A stretch of DNA of 64,000 bases from Mesorhizobium sp. ES1-1 (GTDB lineage: Bacteria; Pseudomonadota; Alphaproteobacteria; Rhizobiales; Rhizobiaceae), in assembly GCF_020164785.1 (NCBI RefSeq), contig NZ_JAIUGX010000012.1:1-64000 (forward strand). Reading direction: 5' to 3'. The notes under the pieces were generated by a model, which ran no database searches, was not told where the DNA came from, and was given only the letters and a program-made list of their open reading frames with translations. The position numbers and the translations under genes were made by a program. Below, in pieces: positions 55,806-64,000 of this stretch (positions are counted from its first letter, which is position 1; every line of letters starts with the position of its first letter).

Positions 55806-56564
55806 ATGACCTCAGCCGCCCTGACCGAAGACGAAATCGAACGTTATGCCCGCCACATCGTCTTGCCGGAGATTGGCGGCGCCGGCCAGCAAAAACTGAA
55901 GCAGGCGCGGGTGCTGGTCATCGGCGCGGGTGGGCTGGGTGCGCCGGTTCTGGAATATCTGGCCGCCGCCGGCGTCGGCACGCTCGGCGTGGTTGACGAC
56001 GACACCGTGTCGCTCTCCAACCTGCAGCGCCAGGTCATTCACGGGACCGACAATTTGGGCATGCTGAAAACCGAAAGCGCCAAGGCGGCCCTCGCCCGCA
56101 TCAATCCGAACGCCAGCGTCGAGGCGCACACCATGCGGCTGACGGAGGGCAACGCTCCCACCCTGGTAGCCCGCTATGACATCGTCATCGACGGCTCGGA
56201 CAATTTCGATACCCGCTATGCGGTTGCGGACGCCTGCGAGCGCGAAAAGAGGCCATTGGTGCACGCCGCCGTCGGCCGCTTCGACGGCTCCATCACGGTG
56301 TTGAAGCCATTCGAGGACGGCAAGGACGGCAAGCCCAACCCGAGCTATCGCGACCTTTTTCCAGAACCGCCGCCGGCTGGCCTTGTCCCGTCTTGCGCCG
56401 AAGCCGGGGTGCTTGGCGCGCTGACCGGCGTCATAGGCACCCTGCAGGCCATGGAGGCGATCAAATTGATCACTGGCATCGGCGAGCCACTCATCGGCCG
56501 CCTGCTGCTCTATGATGCGCTCGCCGCCCGCTTCGACACGATCCGGTACAAGTCCAGGGAATAG
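55806..56564 (+). CDS. moeB: MoeB/ThiF-family adenylyltransferase lacking zinc cysteines
   Basis: 252 residues. The E1-like fold has VIGAGGLGAPVLEYLAAAGVGTLGVVDDDTV, SNLQRQVIHG and DIVIDGSDNFDTRY for ATP and substrate. It would adenylate the C terminus of MoaD or ThiS in molybdopterin or thiamine synthesis. The two CxxC zinc motifs of E. coli MoeB are missing: PSYRDLF (Ser180, Asp183) replaces PCYRCLF and the C terminus stops at RYKSRE. The catalytic-type Cys197 (VPSCAEAG) remains. It is on the recF strand, 31 bases after it. Confidence 0.85.
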   Translation: MTSAALTEDEIERYARHIVLPEIGGAGQQKLKQARVLVIGAGGLGAPVLEYLAAAGVGTLGVVDDDTVSLSNLQRQVIHGTDNLGMLKTESAKAALARINPNASVEAHTMRLTEGNAPTLVARYDIVIDGSDNFDTRYAVADACEREKRPLVHAAVGRFDGSITVLKPFEDGKDGKPNPSYRDLFPEPPPAGLVPSCAEAGVLGALTGVIGTLQAMEAIKLITGIGEPLIGRLLLYDALAARFDTIRYKSRE

Positions 56565-56622
56565 GCTGTAGACCGTAGGGATTAGGACGTCCGCCTGTTC
56601 GCCGCTGCCTGATGTCTGCTCG

Positions 56623-57624
56623 CTAAACTCTGGCCGGCAGCACGCGATCAGGGGGCCGGTGGCCGTCGACGAAGGCGCGAATGTTGATGATGACCTTCTC
56701 GCCCATGTCAATGCGCCCCTCGAGCGTCGCAGAGCCCATATGCGGCAGCAGCACGACCTTGTTCCTGGCGGCAAGCTTGAGCAGCTTGCCGTTCAGCGCC
56801 GGTTCGTGTTCGTACACATCCAGTCCAGCTCCGGCGATCTTGCCGTCCTGGATCAGCTTGACCAGAGCCTCTTCGTCGATGATGTCGCCACGCGCCGTGT
56901 TGACGATATAGGCTGTAGGCTGCAGCAGAGCCAGCCGCCGAGCCGAAAGCAGATGGAAAGTGGCGGGCGTCGACGGGCAGTTGACCGAGATGATGTCCAT
57001 GCGCGCCAGCATCTGATCGAGGCTTTCCCAATAGGTCGCCTCCAGACTGTCCTCAACCGCCGGCAGCACGCGATGGCGGTTGTGATAATGAATCGACAGG
57101 CCGAAAGCCTTGGCCCGTCTAGCCACAGCGGTACCGATGCGGCCCATGCCGACAATGCCGAGCCGTTTGCCCCAAATGCGGCGCCCGAGCATCCAGGTGG
57201 GCGACCAGCCGGCCCATTTCTTGTCCCCGGTGAGCACGTTGGCCCCCTCAGCCAGCCGCCGCGGCACCGCCAATAGCAGCGCCATGGTCATATCGGCCGT
57301 ATCCTCGGTCAGCACATTCGGCGTGTTGGTGACGGTGATGCCTTTCTTAGCTGCAGCGGCGACGTCGATCTTGTCGACGCCATTGCCGAAATTGGCGATC
57401 AGCTTGAAGTTGTCACCGGCCTGGGCGATGAGGGCCGCGTCGATCCGGTCGGTGACCGTAGGGACAAGAACGTCGGCCTCCTTGACCGCGGCGACCAGTT
57501 CCGGTTGCGTCATCGGCCTGTCCTCTACATTCAGCCGGGCATCGAAAAGCTCGCGCAGGCGGGTCTCGACCGGGTCGGGAAGCTTTCGCGTGATGACCAC
57601 GAGAGGCTTTTTTTTGCCTGCCAT
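56623..57624 (-). CDS. D-2-hydroxyacid dehydrogenase (glyoxylate/hydroxypyruvate reductase-like)
   Basis: 333 residues. The NAD(P) Rossmann motif is GIVGMGRIGTAVARRAKAFG near 154-173. The catalytic Arg is in NTARGDIIDE, the Glu in the YEHEPALNG region and the His in LLPHMGSAT. It reduces 2-ketoacids such as glyoxylate or hydroxypyruvate. I chose the ATG at 57624, with GAGG 6 bases upstream; the frame continues upstream to 57813, overlapping the divergent SH3 gene. Substrate unknown. Confidence 0.9.
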   Translation of the reverse strand: MAGKKKPLVVITRKLPDPVETRLRELFDARLNVEDRPMTQPELVAAVKEADVLVPTVTDRIDAALIAQAGDNFKLIANFGNGVDKIDVAAAAKKGITVTNTPNVLTEDTADMTMALLLAVPRRLAEGANVLTGDKKWAGWSPTWMLGRRIWGKRLGIVGMGRIGTAVARRAKAFGLSIHYHNRHRVLPAVEDSLEATYWESLDQMLARMDIISVNCPSTPATFHLLSARRLALLQPTAYIVNTARGDIIDEEALVKLIQDGKIAGAGLDVYEHEPALNGKLLKLAARNKVVLLPHMGSATLEGRIDMGEKVIINIRAFVDGHRPPDRVLPARV

Positions 57625-57770
57625 TGTTTCCCTCGTTGAGACCTCTTTAACCAAGACCGGCGAAACTGAAAGCCGGTCGCGGTGCCGATTATCCATGTAA
57701 CAAGCGGTGCCGCCGAAGACAAAGAAAAAGGGGCGCCGACGCCGGCAGGCAAGCGCCGAAAGGAACGAAA

Positions 57771-58331
57771 GTGTCTGGTTTCGCGTCGCTTCGCCTGACC
57801 CTGAGCGCGGCATTTCTCGGCGCTCTCCTCCATTCCCCGCTAGCGGCGGCGCAGAGCGCGGCGGCTCCTGCGCAAAGCGTCGTCACGCTGGGGCCGAGCG
57901 GCTTGCCGCTGCCACGATTCGTCAGCCTGAAATCCGGCCGCGTCAATTCCCGGGTCGGCCCGGGCGCCAACTACTCGGTCGACTGGATGTACATGAAGGC
58001 AGGCTTGCCCATGGAGGTCATCCAGGAATTCGATACATGGCGCCGGGTGCGCGATGCCGAGGGTTCCGAGGGCTGGATCAACCAGTCGCTGCTTTCGGGC
58101 CGGCGCACCGCCATCATCGCCCCATGGCAACGCGGCAAGGGCGCCCAGATCAATCTTCTGCGCAGTCCCGACAAGGATGCCAGCGTGGTGGCGATCGTCG
58201 AGCCCGGCGCCATGGGCACGATCAAGGCCTGCGACGGCCAGTGGTGCGAAATGACGCTCGACGGTCAAACTGGATGGCTTGCCCAGTCAGCTGTGTGGGG
58301 CGCCTATCCGGGCGAGCGGGTCAAGAACTGA
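57771..58331 (+). CDS. SH3-domain secreted protein
   Basis: 186 residues. A signal peptide (about 1-27, ending AAAQ) is followed by two bacterial SH3-like segments: VSLKSGRVNSRVGPGANYSVDWMYMKAGLPMEVIQEFDTWRRVRDAEGSEGWINQSLL and INLLRSPDKDASVVAIVEPGAMGTIKACDGQWCEMTLDGQTGWL. It is probably periplasmic and binds cell-wall material. The GTG start has AAGGA 6 bases before it. It is divergent from the hydroxyacid dehydrogenase. Confidence 0.85.
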   Translation: MSGFASLRLTLSAAFLGALLHSPLAAAQSAAAPAQSVVTLGPSGLPLPRFVSLKSGRVNSRVGPGANYSVDWMYMKAGLPMEVIQEFDTWRRVRDAEGSEGWINQSLLSGRRTAIIAPWQRGKGAQINLLRSPDKDASVVAIVEPGAMGTIKACDGQWCEMTLDGQTGWLAQSAVWGAYPGERVKN

Positions 58332-58384
58332 TCCTACCATCCGTCTGACCACGGCTGCGTCGAGCCTGCAGGACCGTTCGTGGC

Positions 58385-58702
58385 TCAGCGCCCGATACGA
58401 CCGAGGTGAGTGTCCTGAAAGCCGCTCGGCAGCTTCAGGCCATAGCCCAGCGCGCGGTCGATGGCGATGTGCGCGATCCATATCAACGCGACCGCGATTG
58501 CTACGACATGGCCGGACAGATGGCCGAAGAGCAGCAGCAGCAGCGGCACGATCAGGATATGGAAGGCATTGTAGGCAATGGCGCCGATGCGCCGCCCAGC
58601 TAGGTAACCCAACATCGACACATCCGGCGCGAGGATGAGTGCCGCGAAAAGCCACCACGAAACGCCGGTCGATCCATAGAAAGCAAAGGCAGCGACCGCC
58701 AA
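58385..58702 (-). CDS. DUF4260-family membrane protein, start disrupted by an apparent 1-nt frameshift
   Basis: 105 residues from a TTG, with three or four hydrophobic segments. The DUF4260 pattern is clear: SWWLFAALILAPDVSMLGYLAGRRIGAIAYNAFHIL, then WIAHIAIDRALGYGLKLPSGFQDTHLG. The expected start is the ATG at 58739, which overlaps the irr stop (ATGA), but it is one base out of frame with the body. Dropping one A from the AAA at 58731-58733 would give a natural N terminus MTKLTILLEWSVLAV. Either this is a real frameshift, a sequence error, or translation starts at a weaker CTG or TTG. Function unknown. Confidence 0.7.
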   Translation of the reverse strand: MAVAAFAFYGSTGVSWWLFAALILAPDVSMLGYLAGRRIGAIAYNAFHILIVPLLLLLFGHLSGHVVAIAVALIWIAHIAIDRALGYGLKLPSGFQDTHLGRIGR

Positions 58703-58735
58703 GACGCTCCATTCGAGCAGGATCGTCAGCTTTGG

Positions 58736-59167
58736 TCATTCAGGACGTTTGGGGCGCAACCTCACCACGATGTCGACATTAGCGATCTCCATCCCCTCGG
58801 GCGGTTCCGGCAGGTTGGTCACCGTGACTGGCCCATTGGCGATGTCGAATATTCGGTTCTCGCCTTCTATGAAGAAATGATGATGGTCCGATGTGTTGGT
58901 GTCGAAATAGGTTTTCGCGCCCTCTACGGCGAGGATGCGCAGCAAGCCGGCCTGGGTGAACTGGTGAAGGGCGTTGTAGACGGTCGCCAGCGACACCGGC
59001 ACACCGGCGGCGAGCGCTTCCTCGTGCAGTTCCTCGGCCGACAGATGGCGGTCGCCCTTGGCAAAAAGCAGGTCAGCCAGTGCGATACGCTGACGCGTCG
59101 GCCTCAGGCCGGCTTCACGCACCCGCTTGTCCACAGCGACATTTTCCTTCCGGCAGCCCAGGTCCAT
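58736..59167 (-). CDS. irr: Fur-family iron response regulator Irr
   Basis: 143 residues. Winged-helix domain (about 15-85, RPTRQRIALADLLFAKGDRHLSAEELHEEA and SLATVYNALHQFTQAGLLRIL) and a dimerisation domain with the histidine cluster DHHHF (95-97), the heme/metal-sensing region of Irr. It controls iron and heme genes under iron limitation. I chose ATG 59167; a TTG at 59197 is less likely. It is divergent from fabA, an arrangement common in rhizobia, and probably in one transcript with the DUF4260 gene. Confidence 0.9.
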   Translation of the reverse strand: MDLGCRKENVAVDKRVREAGLRPTRQRIALADLLFAKGDRHLSAEELHEEALAAGVPVSLATVYNALHQFTQAGLLRILAVEGAKTYFDTNTSDHHHFFIEGENRIFDIANGPVTVTNLPEPPEGMEIANVDIVVRLRPKRPE

Positions 59168-59410
59168 CTCTTCGTCCAAGCCCACAGTTCCGCCCAATGG
59201 CGCGCGCAGGACGGCAAAAAAATGAATGCCCGCCCAAACCAGAGCCTCGCCGACATATATTCTGTCGTCCGAATGCGATCAATAGCGCGCATTGACCCAG
59301 GCAGACTGGCGGGTTAAGCGCAAACGCCGGTTTCCGGCCTGAAACGGATTGTGTTAGGAAGCCAGCGGGAAGGGCGCATGATTGCCCAGGACGACGTGGG
59401 GACGAGATTG

Positions 59411-59929
59411 ATGGCAGGTTCGAAATCCAGCTACGACTATGAAGACTTGCTGGCCTGCGCCCGCGGCGAACTGTTCGGACCGGGCAATGCCCAATTGCCG
59501 TACCCGCCCATGCTGATGTTCGACCGGATCACCGAGATCAGCGAGACAGGCGGCGCCTTCGACAAGGGCTTCATCCGTGCTGAATTCGACATCAAGCCGG
59601 ACCTGTGGTTCTTCGCTTGCCATTTCATCGGCAATCCGATCATGCCGGGGTGCCTAGGCCTCGACGCCATGTGGCAGTTGACCGGGTTCTATCTCGGCTG
59701 GCTGGGCGAGCCGGGCAAGGGAATGGCGCTGTCGACCGGCGAGGTCAAGTTCAAGGGCATGGTGACGCCTGCGGTGAAGAAGGTCGAATATGGCATCGAC
59801 TTCAAGCGCGTGATGCGCGGCAGGTTAGTGCTCGGCATCGCCGATGGCTGGCTGAAAGCGGATGGCGAACCCATATACGCGGCAACCGATTTGAAGGTCG
59901 GTCTGTCCAAGCAGTCGGCGGTCGCTTGA
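59411..59929 (+). CDS. fabA: 3-hydroxydecanoyl-ACP dehydratase/isomerase FabA
   Basis: 172 residues, the same length as E. coli FabA. The active-site histidine is in [28 protein letters not shown], with the aspartate a few residues later. It makes trans-2-decenoyl-ACP and isomerises it to the cis-3 form, the branch point for unsaturated fatty acids. ATG 59411 gives the family length; the frame is open to 59351. It is followed by fabB and fabI. Confidence 0.95.
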   Translation: MAGSKSSYDYEDLLACARGELFGPGNAQLPYPPMLMFDRITEISETGGAFDKGFIRAEFDIKPDLWFFACHFIGNPIMPGCLGLDAMWQLTGFYLGWLGEPGKGMALSTGEVKFKGMVTPAVKKVEYGIDFKRVMRGRLVLGIADGWLKADGEPIYAATDLKVGLSKQSAVA

Positions 59930-59969
59930 TCGCGGGCCTTCTGGCCAGCATCCCTGGAAGGAGTTGCGA

Positions 59970-61190
59970 ATGAGACGTGTCGTAGTCACAGGCCTCGGCA
60001 TCGTGTCGTCGATTGGCAACAATGCCAACGAGGTGCAAGCCTCGCTTCATGATGCCAAATCGGGCATCAGCTTTTCCGATTCCTTCGCCGAGCATGGTTT
60101 CCGGTGCCAGGTCTGGGGCGCGCCGACGCTCGACCCGTCGGGCATGATCGATCGCCGTGCGATGCGCTTCCTGTCGCAGGGGGCCGCCTGGAACCACGTC
60201 GCGATGGACCAGGCGATCGCGGATGCCGGGCTCGGCGAAAGCGATATCACCAATGAGCGGACCGGCATCGTCATGGGATCGGGCGGACCTTCCACCCGCA
60301 CCATCGTCGAGGCTGCCGAAACCACGCAGAAGAACGGCAGTCCAAAGCGCATTGGCCCGTTCGCGGTGCCGAAAGCAATGTCGTCGACGGCCTCGGCGAC
60401 GCTTGCCACGTGGTTCAAGATCCACGGCGTCAATTATTCGATCTCGTCGGCCTGCTCGACCTCGGCGCATTGCATCGGCAATGGTTATGAACTGATCCAA
60501 TGGGGCAAGCAGGACATTGTCTTTGCCGGTGGCCATGAGGATCTCGACTGGACCATGTCGGACCTGTTCGACGCCATGGGCGCCATGTCGTCGAAGTTCA
60601 ATGATAAGGCATCGACCGCCTCGCGCGCTTATGACGCCAATCGCGACGGATTTGTCATCGCGGGCGGGGCTGGCGTGCTGGTGCTTGAGGAGCTTGAGCA
60701 CGCCAAGGCACGCGGCGCCAAGATCTATGCCGAGATCGTCGGCTACGGCGCGACTTCGGATGGCTACGACATGGTAGCCCCATCGGGCGAAGGTGCGATC
60801 CGCTGCATGCGCCAGGCGATGGCCACGGTTTCCGCGCCGATCGATTACATCAACACCCACGGCACCTCGACGCCAGTCGGCGACTCCAAGGAGATGGGTG
60901 CCATCCGCGAGGTGTTCGGCGAGAAGATGCCTTTCATCACTTCGACGAAATCGCTGACCGGCCATTCGCTCGGTGCAGCCGGCGTCCAGGAGTCCATCTA
61001 CTCGATCCTGATGATGCAAGGCGGCTTTATCGGCGAAAGCGCCCATATCGAGACCCTCGATCCCGAGTTCGAGGGCATGCCGATCGTGCGAAAGCGCATC
61101 GACAACGCCACGATCGACACTGTTTTGTCGAATTCGTTCGGTTTCGGTGGCACCAACGCAACGCTGATTTTCCAGCGCTACTCCGCATAA
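59970..61190 (+). CDS. fabB: 3-oxoacyl-ACP synthase I FabB
   Basis: 406 residues. The nucleophile is in [16 protein letters not shown]; histidines are in [11 protein letters not shown] and [11 protein letters not shown]. It elongates the cis-unsaturated acyl-ACP made by FabA. AAGGAG lies 6 bases before ATG 59970. It is the second gene of the fabA-fabB-fabI operon. Confidence 0.96.
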   Translation: MRRVVVTGLGIVSSIGNNANEVQASLHDAKSGISFSDSFAEHGFRCQVWGAPTLDPSGMIDRRAMRFLSQGAAWNHVAMDQAIADAGLGESDITNERTGIVMGSGGPSTRTIVEAAETTQKNGSPKRIGPFAVPKAMSSTASATLATWFKIHGVNYSISSACSTSAHCIGNGYELIQWGKQDIVFAGGHEDLDWTMSDLFDAMGAMSSKFNDKASTASRAYDANRDGFVIAGGAGVLVLEELEHAKARGAKIYAEIVGYGATSDGYDMVAPSGEGAIRCMRQAMATVSAPIDYINTHGTSTPVGDSKEMGAIREVFGEKMPFITSTKSLTGHSLGAAGVQESIYSILMMQGGFIGESAHIETLDPEFEGMPIVRKRIDNATIDTVLSNSFGFGGTNATLIFQRYSA

Positions 61191-61218
61191 GGCCGGCCTT
61201 TTTAACAGGATTGCCAAC

Positions 61219-62031
61219 ATGGACGGATTGATGAAGGGCAAGCGCGGGCTTGTCATGGGTGTCGCCAACGACCACTCGATCGCCTGGGGCATCGCCCGTA
61301 AATTGGCCGAACACGGGGCTGAACTCGCTTTCACCTATCAGGGCGACGCCTTTGGTCGTCGCGTCAAGCCGCTTGCCGACAAGCTCGGCGCCGATCTGGT
61401 CGTGCCGTGCGACGTGGAGGATAGTGCTTCGGTCGCCGCCACCTTCGAGAGCCTCGGCGCCGCCTGGGGCGGGCTGGATTTCGTCGTCCACGCCATCGGC
61501 TTTTCCGACAAGAATGAGCTGAAAGGCCTTTATGCCGACACCAGCCGGGACAATTTCGTCCGCACCATGGTGATCTCCTGTTTTTCCTTTACCGAGGTCG
61601 CCCGTCACGCCGCCGGCCTGATGAAGAATGGCGGCTCGATGATCACCCTGACCTATGCGGGCTCCGTCCGCGTCATGCCCAATTACAATGTCATGGGGGT
61701 TGCAAAGGCCGGTCTTGAGGCCAGCGTGCGCTATCTCGCCAATGATTACGGTCCGCGCGGCATCAGGGTGAATGGCCTTTCGGCCGGACCGGTCCGCACC
61801 CTGGCGGGGGCCGGCATTTCGGATGCGCGTCACATGTTCTCCTACCAGCAGCGCAACTCGCCGCTGCGCCGCACCGTGACCATAGACGAAGTCGGCGGCT
61901 CGGCCCTTTACCTGCTGTCCGATCTTTCCTCCGGCGTCACCGGCGAAATCCATTACGTCGATTCCGGCTATCATATCGTGTCCATGCCGACCCTTGACGA
62001 GTTGAAGCAGACCGACAGCGCCCGGGAATAA
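61219..62031 (+). CDS. fabI: Enoyl-ACP reductase FabI
   Basis: 270 residues. The NADH-dependent enoyl reductase has GVANDHSIAWGIA near the start and the Tyr-x6-Lys pair in the NYNVMGVAKAGLEASVRY stretch. It completes each fatty-acid elongation cycle. It follows fabB by 28 bases. Confidence 0.95.
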   Translation: MDGLMKGKRGLVMGVANDHSIAWGIARKLAEHGAELAFTYQGDAFGRRVKPLADKLGADLVVPCDVEDSASVAATFESLGAAWGGLDFVVHAIGFSDKNELKGLYADTSRDNFVRTMVISCFSFTEVARHAAGLMKNGGSMITLTYAGSVRVMPNYNVMGVAKAGLEASVRYLANDYGPRGIRVNGLSAGPVRTLAGAGISDARHMFSYQQRNSPLRRTVTIDEVGGSALYLLSDLSSGVTGEIHYVDSGYHIVSMPTLDELKQTDSARE

Positions 62032-62117
62032 GGCTTCCGGTAAAATTGGATGCATTGGCGGAAACCCATTTTAAGGAGGTGTCCGCTAGAAGGACCCCTA
62101 CCCTTGGGGACCTTTGA

Positions 62118-63662
62118 ATGGCAGCAGTCAGCAACCCGAAGCGCACGCCGGCGTTCAGGCTGCTCACCATCGCCAGTTCAGGCGTCGGCGGTTTCGTTCT
62201 CGGACTGTGGGCCCTCAAGCTCCATATCGGCGAGGGGCTTGCCGGCATATCGATAAGCACGACCTTCGCGATCACGGCCGCGCTCTGCGCGCTGGCCGCC
62301 TCCGGAGCGGCGATGTCTTTCTTTGCCGGCGTCGACGAATCGACCGAATTCGTCTTCAACGAAACCCGTTTCGACAAGCTGACCGGCCTGTTGGCGCGAC
62401 CGGCGATGGTCGACACGATCGCCGAAGCGGCACGCACGACAATCCGGACCGGCGACCCAATGTTTCTGATCGACATCGACATCGACCGGTTCAAGCAGAT
62501 CAACGATGCGATCGGCTACAGCCAGGGCGACGAATTGATCCGCGCTTTTGCCCAGCGGCTGAAGGCGTGCGTGCCCACGCGCGCGGTGATCGGGCGCATC
62601 GGGGCGGGCGAATTCGCGGTGCTGCTGCCAGACAATCAGGTCAGCGGATCGTTGGAGAGTGCCGTCGAGACGCTGATCGAAGAGATGATGGAGCCCTATG
62701 AACTCAGCACCCATCTGCAATCGGTCAATATGTCGGTGGGCATCGTCGCGATCCCGAAGGACGGCCTCGATCCGGTCCTGATCCTGCGTCGCTCCAATCT
62801 GGCGCTGCAGGATGCCCGGGCCAGCGGAGTCGGCAACTGGTCATTCTTCCAAGCTGAAATGGGCAGGCGCGCCGACCATCGCCAGTGGGTCGAATCGGAG
62901 TTGAAGACTGCGCTGGAGCGTGGCGACTTCGATCTGCACTACCAGCAGCAATTCGACCTTCGAACCGGGCGCGTGGTTGGGTATGAGGCGCTGATCCGCT
63001 GGCTGCACCCGGAACGCGGCATGATCGCGCCGGTTGAATTCATTCCGATGGCCGAGGAAACGGGGATGATCGGTCCGATCGGCGAATGGGTGCTTCGCAG
63101 GGCCTGCCACGATGCCCGGCATCTGCCAGATGAGTCGTTTGTCGCGATCAATATTTCCCCCATGCAGTTCATGACCAAGGACTTCGTCGGCATCGTGCGA
63201 GACACGATCATCGCCACCGGCATAAAGCCGTCGAGGCTGGAATTGGAGGTGACCGAGTCGGCGATGATGCAGGATCATGAGCGCGCCGCTTCCATCCTGC
63301 GGGAGCTTTCCGAGATGGGCATCTGCGTCGTCATCGACGATTTCGGCACCGGCTATTCCAACCTCAGTTACCTCATCGATTTCCCATTCGGCAAACTCAA
63401 GATCGACCGCTCCTTCGTCAACCGCCTGGATACCGATTCCAGCTGCAGCGCGGTAGTCTCGACCATCGTCGGGCTCTCACGCGCGCTCGGCGTCGGCATC
63501 ATTGCCGAGGGCGTAGAGACGGACAGCCAGGCAACGCTGCTTCGGGCAGCCGGCTGCGAAGTCGTTCAAGGCGATCTTTTCGGCCGGCCCGCGCCGCTCC
63601 GGATCCGGTCTGACGACCGGCATTCCGACGACAATATGCTGCGCCTCGCCGCTTCGCATTGA
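62118..63662 (+). CDS. Membrane-anchored GGDEF-EAL protein with a degenerate GGDEF site
   Basis: 514 residues: two N-terminal hydrophobic segments (about 15-35 and 42-70), a GGDEF domain (about 85-240) and an EAL domain (about 255-500). The cyclase signature is GAGEF rather than GGDEF (RIGAGEFAVLL, about 163-169), losing the metal-binding Asp. The EAL motif is kept (YEALIRW near 289) with the downstream DDFGTGYSNLSYL. It is therefore more likely a c-di-GMP phosphodiesterase or sensor than a cyclase. Confidence 0.92.
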   Translation: MAAVSNPKRTPAFRLLTIASSGVGGFVLGLWALKLHIGEGLAGISISTTFAITAALCALAASGAAMSFFAGVDESTEFVFNETRFDKLTGLLARPAMVDTIAEAARTTIRTGDPMFLIDIDIDRFKQINDAIGYSQGDELIRAFAQRLKACVPTRAVIGRIGAGEFAVLLPDNQVSGSLESAVETLIEEMMEPYELSTHLQSVNMSVGIVAIPKDGLDPVLILRRSNLALQDARASGVGNWSFFQAEMGRRADHRQWVESELKTALERGDFDLHYQQQFDLRTGRVVGYEALIRWLHPERGMIAPVEFIPMAEETGMIGPIGEWVLRRACHDARHLPDESFVAINISPMQFMTKDFVGIVRDTIIATGIKPSRLELEVTESAMMQDHERAASILRELSEMGICVVIDDFGTGYSNLSYLIDFPFGKLKIDRSFVNRLDTDSSCSAVVSTIVGLSRALGVGIIAEGVETDSQATLLRAAGCEVVQGDLFGRPAPLRIRSDDRHSDDNMLRLAASH

Positions 63663-63692
63663 GGGCCTACAATGGCCCTTTAGGGACATGCC

Positions 63693-64000
63693 CTACCGAC
63701 GCGCTGACAGGACCTTGAACATGCCGTCACGGGCGAGTTCGGCGAAGCTGGAGAAGGCAGCCGACAGGATCTTCTCATAGGGAAGTTGGCGGTTCGCCAC
63801 CATGAACAGCCGGCCGCCGGGCTTCAAGGCCTTGGCCGCGGCGCGGATCATGCCGGCGCCGATCTCCGGTTCGGCTGCACGACTGCGGTGGAATGGCGGG
63901 TTCATGACGATAGCGTCATAGCGGCGCTCGACGGCTTCGCTCAGCAGGTCGGTCCAGAAGAAACGCGGCTTCGCCGTGGTGGCGGCGCCGAGATTGGGCT
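63693..64000 (-). CDS. rsmC: RsmC-like class I SAM-dependent methyltransferase, N terminus beyond the window
   Basis: The 3' end is in the window, and the open frame continues through 64000. The catalytic NPPFH motif is visible (YDAIVMNPPFHRSRAAEPEIGAGMIRAAAKALKPGGRLFMVANRQLPYEKIL), followed by the RsmC-type C-terminal block. Such enzymes methylate guanine N2 of 16S rRNA. The stop lies 30 bases from the convergent GGDEF-EAL stop. Confidence 0.85.
   Translation of the reverse strand, partial: PNLGAATTAKPRFFWTDLLSEAVERRYDAIVMNPPFHRSRAAEPEIGAGMIRAAAKALKPGGRLFMVANRQLPYEKILSAAFSSFAELARDGMFKVLSARR

Noticed and set aside
59802-61334. 510-codon minus-strand open frame opposite fabB
   Set aside because: It is a shadow of fabA and fabB, which have intact active sites and operon spacing.

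Overview
This window looks like core chromosome of a high-GC alphaproteobacterium of the Rhizobiales, most like Mesorhizobium or a close Phyllobacteriaceae relative. That placement is inferred from gene content and order, not from a database search. The markers are a class I lysyl-tRNA synthetase, an Irr-type Fur regulator divergent from fabA-fabB-fabI, the block mutM / enoyl-CoA hydratase / rpsT / dnaA / dnaN / recF, a complete Tad/Cpa pilus locus, a PodJ-like polar factor and a SoeABC-type sulfite dehydrogenase. I saw no transposase, integrase, prophage block, CRISPR array, rRNA or tRNA gene. Overlapping ORFs on the opposite strands were treated as high-GC shadows.

Layout. (1) 1-2283: quorum-sensing cassette on the minus strand, luxR then luxI then a crotonase that lacks both usual catalytic glutamates, beside a 21-C homopolymer at the window edge. 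(2) 2543-7798: a periplasmic binding protein, a TerB-like protein, lysK, a degenerate SNase-like protein co-directional with a self-cleaving S24-type repressor, and a thioesterase. (3) 7864-15246: a beta-oxidation operon (fadE-like, acyl-CoA dehydrogenase, thiolase, fadJ-like) with a MerR regulator. A perfect 12+12 bp inverted repeat lies upstream of the operon, and a variant lies upstream of merR. (4) 15554-19585: podJ-like gene. (5) 19778-28728: sulfite-handling island with a TauE/SafE exporter, a TIGR02186-like protein, a short Hsp70, a LysR regulator and soeABC. (6) 28734-34741: pdeM, a ligase-associated Lhr-type helicase, NlpC/P60, MarR and an M17 aminopeptidase, all on the minus strand.

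(7) 35013-47107: Tad pilus locus. tadD converges on tadC-tadB-cpaF-cpaE-cpaD-cpaC-cpaB. Then come prepilin peptidase cpaA, the Flp pilin, a divergent stand-alone secretin N-domain protein and two TadE-like pseudopilins. (8) 47385-56564: deoB, mutM, enoyl-CoA hydratase, rpsT, dnaA, dnaN, recF and a MoeB/ThiF-like adenylyltransferase. (9) 56623-64000: a 2-hydroxyacid dehydrogenase, an SH3 protein, a DUF4260 membrane protein with an apparent frameshift at its start, irr, fabA-fabB-fabI, a GGDEF-EAL protein with a degenerate GGDEF motif, and the 3' part of an RsmC-like methyltransferase that runs off the right edge.

The most interesting points are the quorum-sensing cassette with its unusual crotonase, the MerR operator pair on the beta-oxidation operon, the sulfite island, and the single-base frameshift in the DUF4260 gene. 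I did not find a clearly new multi-gene system; most of the window is recognisable core biology.
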